Position numbers and translations under genes: made by a program
Notes under the pieces: generated by a model
Databases searched by the model: none
What the model saw: the letters and a program-made list of their open reading frames with translations, nothing else
What the model was told of the DNA's origin: nothing
Source: JAFGTE01 sp965369305
GTDB lineage: Bacteria; Patescibacteriota; Gracilibacteria; UM-FILTER-43-11
Direction of reading: 5' to 3'
Assembly (NCBI GenBank): GCA_965369305.1
Contig: CBDUQG010000036.1
Location: 1 to 10,326, forward strand
DNA length: 10,326 nt
Shown: positions 1 to 5,559 of the stretch, piece by piece
How the letters are laid out: each line of letters begins with the position of its first letter
Position numbering within the stretch: the stretch's first letter is position 1

Positions 1-1022
1 CCTCAGACATCCATTTGCAAACCGGATACAAACCCGTACTTAGGGTTAACGGTAAGCTTTTGCAGGTAGAAAACGCTGAAGTATTCCAGTTGATGGAAGC
101 TAGTGCGGAATTTCAGGAGTTGCTTAATGAAAAGCAATACGCCTATTTCCAAGAAAATGGAAATGTAGATTTTGCCTTCACACACAACGGAGACATTCGC
201 ATGCGTTGCAACGTCTTCCGCCGCCAGGACGGATTATCACTAAGCCTTCGTATTATCAAGAACAAGGTTCTTAATTTTGAAGACCTGGGACTGCCAGCTG
301 TTTTTCAGAACATTGCAGAGAACTACCGTCAGGGCTTCTTTCTGATAGTAGGTCCAACCGGACAAGGTAAAACAACAAGTCTTGCGGCTATTCTGAACCA
401 CATCAACAATAATCGTTCTGAACACATTGTGATGATTGAAGATCCGATCGAATACATCATTCGGAACAACAAAAGTGTGATCGAACAGAGAGAGATCGGC
501 GTTCACGCCTCATCTTTCAATAATGCTCTACGTTCCGCCATGAGGCAGGATCCAGACATTATCATAATTGGAGAAATGAGAGATCAGGAGACCATGCAGG
601 CAGCCATCACACTTGCTGAAACCGGACACCTGGTTCTATCAACCATGCATACCAACAACTCTGTACAAACCATTGATAGGATTATCGACAACTTTCCTGA
701 AAACAAACAGAAGCAAATCCGAATGCAACTAGCCAGCACTCTGAGCGGTGTTATCTCTCAGAGACTTGTTCCGGGAATTGACGGCAATTTAGTGTTTGCT
801 TACGAGCAAATGCTGATGACAGATGCTGTAAGAAATACCATCCGAACGGAAAAGGTAGAGCAAATTTATAACGCGTTGCAAGGAGAAGAAACTGAGGGCT
901 ACACCCGGCTTGAGCAATGCTTAATGGATTTAGTTAAAGAGAAAAAAATAAGCAAAGAGCATGCTCTTGCCTTTGCCTCCAATCGGAATTTGATGGATGT
1001 ATTTGAAGATTACCAAAAATAA
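1..1022 (+). CDS. pilT: PilT-like type IV pilus retraction ATPase, 5' truncated
   Basis: This is a cytoplasmic hexameric ATPase of the secretion-ATPase family that would power pilus retraction by depolymerising pilin at the PilC platform. The frame is open from the left edge. The first visible residues, SDIHLQTG, match the conserved ASDLHL region near the start of PilT, so roughly 10-20 residues are probably missing. The TTG at 15 is an internal Leu codon, not the start. Counting the Ser at base 3 as residue 1, 339 residues are visible. They include Walker A GPTGQGKT (117-124), Asp box MIEDPIEY (144-151), Walker B DPDIIIIGE (183-191, catalytic Glu 191), and His box GHLVLSTMH (208-216). AVRNTIR (275-281) is the PilT C-terminal signature that PilB lacks. 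Gln replaces the usual Ser in Walker A, as I recall from Patescibacteria PilT. The stop is TAA, and the next gene begins two bases later. Assignment to PilT rather than PilB is firm: it lacks the tetracysteine zinc site and the MshEN-type N-terminal domain. Confidence 0.95.
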   Translation, partial: SDIHLQTGYKPVLRVNGKLLQVENAEVFQLMEASAEFQELLNEKQYAYFQENGNVDFAFTHNGDIRMRCNVFRRQDGLSLSLRIIKNKVLNFEDLGLPAVFQNIAENYRQGFFLIVGPTGQGKTTSLAAILNHINNNRSEHIVMIEDPIEYIIRNNKSVIEQREIGVHASSFNNALRSAMRQDPDIIIIGEMRDQETMQAAITLAETGHLVLSTMHTNNSVQTIDRIIDNFPENKQKQIRMQLASTLSGVISQRLVPGIDGNLVFAYEQMLMTDAVRNTIRTEKVEQIYNALQGEETEGYTRLEQCLMDLVKEKKISKEHALAFASNRNLMDVFEDYQK

Positions 1023-1024
1023 AA

Positions 1025-1639
1025 ATGCCCGAAACAAACGAGCAAAACACCGGAATCAATGTTCTTTTCGTAGATAGTGATGATCAGACGTATGCTGCAG
1101 TTCAAACACTAAAAGAACAAGCTGGCGCAGAATTGAATTATATTCATGCAAAAAATGCTAAAGAAGCTCTCGAAGAAATCAGCAAACAGGAAATTAAGTT
1201 TGTTGTTCTTGAAATTGTTCTTCCTATTGTCAGTGGATACAGCTTAATTAGCGTTATAAAAAAGAGCCATCCGAATATTCCCATTTTTATTTACACGAGA
1301 CTAAAGAAAGAAGAAGACCTGAAGCTAATGGCAAAATCTGGTGCGAATAACATCTTTCTTAAAGAATTGATGAACTTGAGTCAGGTTATGGACGCGATCC
1401 GTAATCAGAAAAATGAGGAAGGCATTGATGTGGTCATCTCTAAGCTCAGTGAGCAAATCAAGGATGGTCTGGATGCAAAGTCAAAAAGTAGCCAGAAGCT
1501 AACCCAATGCCCGAAGTGCAACGTGATCGTTCCTCCTGATTCGCATTTCTGTAACAACTGCGGACAAAGAATTGTACAAAAAGATCAGGAGACACTCGTT
1601 CAGAAAGAACCTGAAACACCAAAAGTAGAAAGCAAATAA
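1025..1639 (+). CDS. Receiver-like protein with Glu at the phosphorylation site and a C-terminal zinc ribbon
   Basis: This 204-residue protein has a CheY-type receiver fold at about residues 11-125, a linker, and a zinc ribbon. Strand 1 reads INVLFVDSDD, so only one of the usual two adjacent acids aligns (Asp17 then Ser18). Strand 3 reads VVLEIVLPIVSG, which places Glu63 where the phosphorylated Asp belongs. Thr91 and Lys113 sit at the expected switch positions. Spacing supports this alignment: 22 residues from Thr91 to Lys113, as from Thr87 to Lys109 in CheY. Cys162, Cys165, Cys176 and Cys179 form a CxxC-x10-CxxC zinc ribbon, followed by a charged tail. There is no DNA-binding or output enzyme domain. 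Its position between pilT and pilB suggests a protein-protein adaptor that biases pilus motors, as receiver proteins do in other T4P systems; that role is inference. The Glu may mimic phosphorylation or simply disable it. The start ATG follows the pilT stop by two bases with no Shine-Dalgarno motif, and its TAA overlaps the next ATG by one base. Confidence 0.88.
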   Translation: MPETNEQNTGINVLFVDSDDQTYAAVQTLKEQAGAELNYIHAKNAKEALEEISKQEIKFVVLEIVLPIVSGYSLISVIKKSHPNIPIFIYTRLKKEEDLKLMAKSGANNIFLKELMNLSQVMDAIRNQKNEEGIDVVISKLSEQIKDGLDAKSKSSQKLTQCPKCNVIVPPDSHFCNNCGQRIVQKDQETLVQKEPETPKVESK

Positions 1640-1641
1640 TG
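1637..1641 (+). other. Stop-start overlap TAATG (receiver protein / pilB)
   Basis: The receiver gene's TAA shares its last A with the pilB ATG. With no recognisable ribosome-binding motif just upstream (AGAAAGCAAATAATG), pilB translation probably depends on ribosomes finishing the receiver gene. Confidence 0.75.
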
Positions 1642-3390
1642 AACATTGATAATCAAAAATTGGCTGAAGCTCTGAAAGGCGCTTCGATAGGTGCAGATGA
1701 AATAGCAAAGCTGCTTGAAGAAGCATCGTCTCGCAATATATCCCTGTACGAACTGGTCAGCGAAAAGCATATTCTTCCTGAAGATGAGTTTGGAAAAGTT
1801 GTCGCTAAGGCAATAGGCTTTCCATACATAAATTTGTCTAATGTTGACATCAACAGTGAAGTGCTCGAACTAATTCCTGAAAATATCGCCCTGAAGCAGG
1901 GGGTTGTCACTTTTGAAATTGATGACAAAAGCGGACGAATTCAGATTGCCAGTTCAAACCCGCTTGATCTTGAAATGATCAACGATATCAAAAAGAAGAC
2001 TGGCAGAGAGGCAGATGTTTTTTACACTACTAAACAGGGAATTAAAAACATCATTGGGAAGTATAACCAAGAGTTGAAACACGTATTCCTTTCACTTCTA
2101 CCTAGTAGCCTCCGCCAAACTGATGGAGGAAAAGATGTCGAACTAAAAAAAGGAGAAGCCCTCGAAGAGGAAGTGCCAATCATCAAAATTTTTGAGACCA
2201 TTCTGGTACACGCCTATAGGCAACATGCCTCAGATATTCATATTGAAGCCAGTAGAAACTATACCGTTGTTCGATATCGGATAGACGGCGTGCTGCATCA
2301 GGTAGTAGCCTTCCCGAAAGTCATTCATGAGGCTCTTGTAACCAGATGTAAAATTCTGGCAGGACTGAGAATTGATGAAACGCGTGCAGCCCAGGATGGA
2401 AGAATTGCAATGACTTTAGATGGTGATCCAATCGCCTTTCGCGTATCCATCCTGCCAACCAACTTCGGTGAAAAAATAGTGATGCGTCTTCTGGTAGATA
2501 TACAGGAATCAGTCAGCCTACAAAAATCAGGCTTGAGTGACGAAGATTACAAAAAAGTCATCAATAATTCTTCCAAACCATACGGTATGTTGCTCGTGAC
2601 CGGGCCAACCGGTTCGGGTAAAACAACAACACTTTACAGTGTGATCAAGCTGCTGAATTCCAAAGAAATCAATATTTCAACGATTGAAGATCCAATCGAA
2701 TACGGTATCGAAGGAATCAATCAGGTACAGGTGAACCATGCAACCGATCTTACCTTCGCAAATGGATTGAGGGCCCTGCTAAGACAGGACCCTGACAACA
2801 TTCTTGTCGGGGAAATCCGTGATAAAGACACTGCCCAAATCGCTATTGAATCTGCGATGACAGGTCACATGGTGTTTTCAACACTGCATGCCAACAGCGC
2901 GGCCATTGGTATACCCAGACTTGTCGAAATGGGCATTGAGCCATTCCTGCTTACTGCGGCCTTAAATTGTCTGATCGCCCAAAGGCTTGTTCGTAAGTTG
3001 TGCAACAGATGTCTTGAGAGCCGGGTAATGAATGAAGAAACACTCAACATGATTTACCAGGAAAAAAATGTGGGTGAAATGGTTCAGAAAGTCGTTAACG
3101 AATTCATGGGCAACGAAACCAGTATTGATTCTAAGGATGAATTTGTCTTCTATCGGGCCACTGGCTGTAAAGCTTGTGGCTTCACTGGTTACAAAGGCCG
3201 AGTAGGAATTTACGAAGTTCTGGAGCTGAACCCCGAACTCAAGAAAGCAATTATTGAAGGAAAAAGTGCTCAGGACATTGAAGCAATAGCCGTAAAAACA
3301 GGCATGAAGACCATGCTGGAGGACGGGATCAGAAAAGCACTTTCCGGAACAACATCTCTCGAGGAAATAATTCGCGTTATCAAAACTTAA
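1639..3390 (+). CDS. pilB: PilB/GspE-family pilus assembly ATPase
   Basis: This is the cytoplasmic hexameric ATPase that would drive pilus extension by turning PilC to insert pilin subunits. Its 583 residues are close to usual PilB length. Residues 1-145 form an MshEN-like (T2SSE N-terminal) domain with GFPYINL at 60-66. The second N-domain has HASDIHIE (196-203) and RYRIDGVL (212-219). The catalytic domain has Walker A GPTGSGKT (322-329), Asp box TIEDPIEY (348-355), Walker B DPDNILVGE (384-392, Glu392), and His box GHMVFSTLH (409-417). Two CxxC pairs, Cys455/Cys458 and Cys510/Cys513, form the tetracysteine zinc site typical of PilB/GspE. All catalytic elements look intact. The ATG lies in TAATG, overlapping the upstream stop by one base, so translation is probably coupled. 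GspE of a type II secretion system is the alternative, but the PilT, PilM, PilN and PilO neighbours favour T4P. Confidence 0.96.
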   Translation: MNIDNQKLAEALKGASIGADEIAKLLEEASSRNISLYELVSEKHILPEDEFGKVVAKAIGFPYINLSNVDINSEVLELIPENIALKQGVVTFEIDDKSGRIQIASSNPLDLEMINDIKKKTGREADVFYTTKQGIKNIIGKYNQELKHVFLSLLPSSLRQTDGGKDVELKKGEALEEEVPIIKIFETILVHAYRQHASDIHIEASRNYTVVRYRIDGVLHQVVAFPKVIHEALVTRCKILAGLRIDETRAAQDGRIAMTLDGDPIAFRVSILPTNFGEKIVMRLLVDIQESVSLQKSGLSDEDYKKVINNSSKPYGMLLVTGPTGSGKTTTLYSVIKLLNSKEINISTIEDPIEYGIEGINQVQVNHATDLTFANGLRALLRQDPDNILVGEIRDKDTAQIAIESAMTGHMVFSTLHANSAAIGIPRLVEMGIEPFLLTAALNCLIAQRLVRKLCNRCLESRVMNEETLNMIYQEKNVGEMVQKVVNEFMGNETSIDSKDEFVFYRATGCKACGFTGYKGRVGIYEVLELNPELKKAIIEGKSAQDIEAIAVKTGMKTMLEDGIRKALSGTTSLEEIIRVIKT

Positions 3391-3397
3391 TTACCAC

Positions 3398-4567
3398 ATG
3401 GCTGAAGAAGCAACTCTGAAATTAAAGGATCTCAGTGACTCAACGGCTCAAAAAGAGTCAGTGGAAGAAGTAAGCCCGAAAAAGGAAAGTAAAAAGGCAA
3501 GCTTGCTTAAGAAGCTGAGTGAAATAGGAACTGTTCAGAATAAAGAGGTCGTTGAGTTTACAAGGCATATGACTGTGATGCTTGGCTCAGGTGTAACCAT
3601 CTTTGAAGCCATTAACTTCTTGAGGGATCAGTCTAAAAACAAGGCTTTTGCGGCGAAGCTTGGAAAGATAATTGAAAATTTGAACAATGGTGAATCCCTC
3701 TCAAAATCAATGAAGAAATTCCCTAAAGTATTCCCTGAAATCTACACCAACATCATTCAGGTGGGAGAACAGTCTGGGACACTACCACAAACCATGACAG
3801 ACTTGGCTGATCATTTGGAAGAAAGTGAAGAATTTAGAAAAAAGGTTCACGGTGCACTGGTTTATCCCAAAATCATTTTGGGGGTGATGGTGATTTTTCT
3901 TATCATCCTCTTTTATTTTGTGATGCCGAGAATTATTACTGTTTTTGAAGGTCTAAATGCAGATATTCCAACAGCTACCAGAGTTGTGATTGCCCTAACT
4001 GACTTCATTCAGAATAGAATACTATTGCTCATTGGTGGGGCAGCCGGACTTTATATTCTGGCTAAGCTAGCACTGAAAAATAGGGGCATACTGAGATTCC
4101 GAGATTTATTCTATATAAGGATTCCTCTGGCTGGTCGCATAGTAAGGAACTACAACACAGCTCAAGTAAGCCAGCATTTTGGAACCCTGTTCGAAAGTGG
4201 GTTAACCATTCCAAGATGTCTGGAAATCACTCGAAGTGTACTCAAAAACACAGTCTATCAGGAAGAGATTAACTACATGGTAAACAAAATCAAAAGTGGC
4301 TCTTCCCTATCAACGAGTTTCCGGGAGGAAACCGAATTCCCTCCAATGTTTGTGAAACTGATCAAGGTTGGGGAACGAACGGGGAAACTTCCACATGTGA
4401 TTACTTACATGAAGAAATACTATAAAGGACTGGTTGATGGAGACGTTAAAAACATCAGTAGCATCATTGAACCTGTGATCATGGTCCTCTTGGGGCTCAT
4501 GGTTGCTGGTTTGGTGGTGACGGTCATTGGACCGATTTACCAACTCATTTCCGATATCGGACAATAA
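3398..4567 (+). CDS. pilC: PilC/GspF-family inner-membrane platform protein
   Basis: This is the polytopic membrane protein on which the PilB and PilT motors act to add or remove pilins. It has 389 residues with two GspF domains, about 50-175 and 255-380. Each carries the family signature: VGEQSGTLP (122-130) and VGERTGKLP (324-332). Hydrophobic membrane segments lie near 157-177, 207-226 and 357-381. Each GspF domain starts with a similar pattern, FTRHMTVMLGSGVTI (54-68) and SQHFGTLFESGLTI (258-271). A charged, Lys/Glu/Ser-rich N-terminal extension of about 45 residues precedes the first domain and is probably disordered. It lies seven bases after the pilB stop, with no Shine-Dalgarno motif before the ATG. 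A downstream start was considered, but there is no other Met before the conserved first domain except Met58 inside it, so the ATG at 3398 is kept. Confidence 0.95.
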   Translation: MAEEATLKLKDLSDSTAQKESVEEVSPKKESKKASLLKKLSEIGTVQNKEVVEFTRHMTVMLGSGVTIFEAINFLRDQSKNKAFAAKLGKIIENLNNGESLSKSMKKFPKVFPEIYTNIIQVGEQSGTLPQTMTDLADHLEESEEFRKKVHGALVYPKIILGVMVIFLIILFYFVMPRIITVFEGLNADIPTATRVVIALTDFIQNRILLLIGGAAGLYILAKLALKNRGILRFRDLFYIRIPLAGRIVRNYNTAQVSQHFGTLFESGLTIPRCLEITRSVLKNTVYQEEINYMVNKIKSGSSLSTSFREETEFPPMFVKLIKVGERTGKLPHVITYMKKYYKGLVDGDVKNISSIIEPVIMVLLGLMVAGLVVTVIGPIYQLISDIGQ

Positions 4568-4570
4568 AGA

Positions 4571-5050
4571 ATGAAAAAAATACTACAAATCAAAGGCGGT
4601 AGTACGAAGGGGTATACCTTCGTGGAAATAATGGTCACCCTTGCTCTGTTCTTTCTGTTGGCCAGTATCGGACTCGGTGCTTACTTTCAATATTACAGTT
4701 TCTCATTAATCAACAATGATGTAAGTCATGTGCAAAGTTTGATCAAAAATACCCGTTTCAAAGCACTGAAGAACCCGGATGGATCCAGTTACGGCATTCA
4801 CATTGATACGGCTAACGACGAATTGACGAGTTTCAAGAGCAGTTACACACCTGGTCAAAGTGGGAATGTAACCGTAACTCTTGAACAATTAGAGATAACC
4901 GATCTGAGTCTCCAACCTGCCCCAGGCACAACCAATGAAGTTCTCTTTCAGGCACTCACAGCCAAAACACAGAACACTGGTTCATTTTCAATTGGAGACG
5001 GAGACTTTACTTATTCATTTACCATAAACGCCCAAGGTGCCATTGAATAA
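4571..5050 (+). CDS. Prepilin-like minor pilin, GspH/FimT/FimU type
   Basis: This 159-residue prepilin has a 14-residue basic leader ending KG, then YTFVEIMVTLALFFLLASIG. A prepilin peptidase would cut after Gly14, leaving Tyr at mature position 1 and Glu19 at position 5. The hydrophobic helix runs to about residue 37. Downstream, the soluble domain has a TRFKALKNPDG segment followed by YGIHID, and the protein ends FTINAQGAIE. This resembles the GspH/FimT pattern of an alpha-helix spine followed by short beta strands. There are no cysteines. It is the first of four prepilins in a row, three bases after pilC, and is the probable counterpart of GspH/FimU. A major pilin role cannot be excluded, but the position in a four-gene H-I-J-K-like series argues for a minor pilin. 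The pre-start sequence AATAAAGA has at best a weak Shine-Dalgarno resemblance. Confidence 0.88.
   Translation: MKKILQIKGGSTKGYTFVEIMVTLALFFLLASIGLGAYFQYYSFSLINNDVSHVQSLIKNTRFKALKNPDGSSYGIHIDTANDELTSFKSSYTPGQSGNVTVTLEQLEITDLSLQPAPGTTNEVLFQALTAKTQNTGSFSIGDGDFTYSFTINAQGAIE
5034..5039 (+). promoter_or_regulatory. Possible Shine-Dalgarno AAGGTG deciding the start of the second pilin
   Basis: AAGGTG contains AGGTG, which could pair with the 16S rRNA 3' end (within AGGAGGTGAT). It lies inside the end of the first pilin gene, three bases before the TTG at 5043, and overlaps the GTG at 5037. If it is used, TTG at 5043 would be the true start. It is the only passable ribosome-binding motif I see before any gene in this window, and the evidence is weak. 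Confidence 0.3.
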
Positions 5051-5558
5051 ACTGATCAATCAACGGCCAACCCCAAAAGGATCCAGCTTGGTAGAGCTGA
5101 TCATTGTGACAATCTTGTTCGCAATCCTGGTCCCTAGTGCCCTGGGCATCTATCTGGACGCCAGAAAAATTTCAGGACAGTCATACATACAGCACTCGGC
5201 CGCTCTGGGCCTCGGCGAAACGTCTGACATCCTTAGATTCATAAGAAATCAGGGATTTGGACTCCTCGAAAATGGCTCATTCTATCTGATCAGAAATCCT
5301 GGAACTAATTCTTGGCTGGTAAAAAGTGACCTACCTGACAAGGATGCATTCGAGAGGTACATCACGGTTTCAAACGCACTAAGGCATCAGGGAACAGATC
5401 ACGTTTTCTTTGACGGCGATGTAGGAACTTCTTACGAAGATCCGAATACCAAAAGAATTGATATAAGCATTCTGTGGGCGCCGGACTATATTCCTAGCGA
5501 CCTCATTAGCAAAACTATTTACATCACTAACTGGCAATCAAACATCACTTACAATTAA
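5037..5558 (+). CDS. Prepilin-like minor pilin, GspI/PilV type
   Basis: This 173-residue prepilin has a short leader ending PKG (Gly15), then SSLVELIIVTILFAILVPSA. Cleavage after Gly15 gives Ser at position 1 and Glu20 at position 5. The N-terminal helix is followed by a soluble domain. Its C-terminal half contains FERYITV (105-111), DPNTKRIDISILW (135-147) and YITNW (162-166), a pattern I associate with a recurrent small pilin family in Patescibacteria. There are no cysteines. The start is uncertain. GTG at 5037 overlaps the previous gene by 14 bases; TTG at 5043, in the same frame, overlaps by 8 and gives the leader MNKLINQRPTPKG. The mature protein is identical either way. No ATG lies between the upstream gene and the cleavage site. 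Its place as second of four prepilins suggests the GspI/PilV position. Confidence 0.85.
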   Translation: MPLNKLINQRPTPKGSSLVELIIVTILFAILVPSALGIYLDARKISGQSYIQHSAALGLGETSDILRFIRNQGFGLLENGSFYLIRNPGTNSWLVKSDLPDKDAFERYITVSNALRHQGTDHVFFDGDVGTSYEDPNTKRIDISILWAPDYIPSDLISKTIYITNWQSNITYN

Positions 5559-5559
5559 G

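Noticed and set aside
15..17. TTG as the start of the PilT gene
   Set aside because: The frame stays open to the left edge, and the preceding SDIH residues belong to the conserved PilT N-terminal pattern, so the gene is simply cut by the window.
432..455. Near-identical DNA in pilT and pilB at the Asp box (also 2680-2702), as a repeat or gene conversion tract
   Set aside because: The match is confined to the codons of the conserved IEDPIEY motif in two paralogous ATPases and fades on both sides; protein conservation with the same codon preference explains it.
240..506. Minus-strand open frames throughout (for example 240-506, 1499-1726, 1653-1928, 8511-8801)
   Set aside because: All are antisense to well-supported genes, have no family features, and read as low-complexity reverse complements of the coding strand.
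1637..1641. Type II secretion rather than type IV pilus for the whole locus
   Set aside because: GspE/F/H-K similarity would allow it, but a PilT-type retraction ATPase and PilM, PilN and PilO components in the same operon indicate T4P.
4550..4561. Perfect 12-base palindrome TCCGATATCGGA at the end of pilC, as an operator or terminator
   Set aside because: It codes the final Ser-Asp-Ile-Gly of PilC, has no loop or T-run, and a 12-base palindrome is expected a few times by chance in 10 kb.
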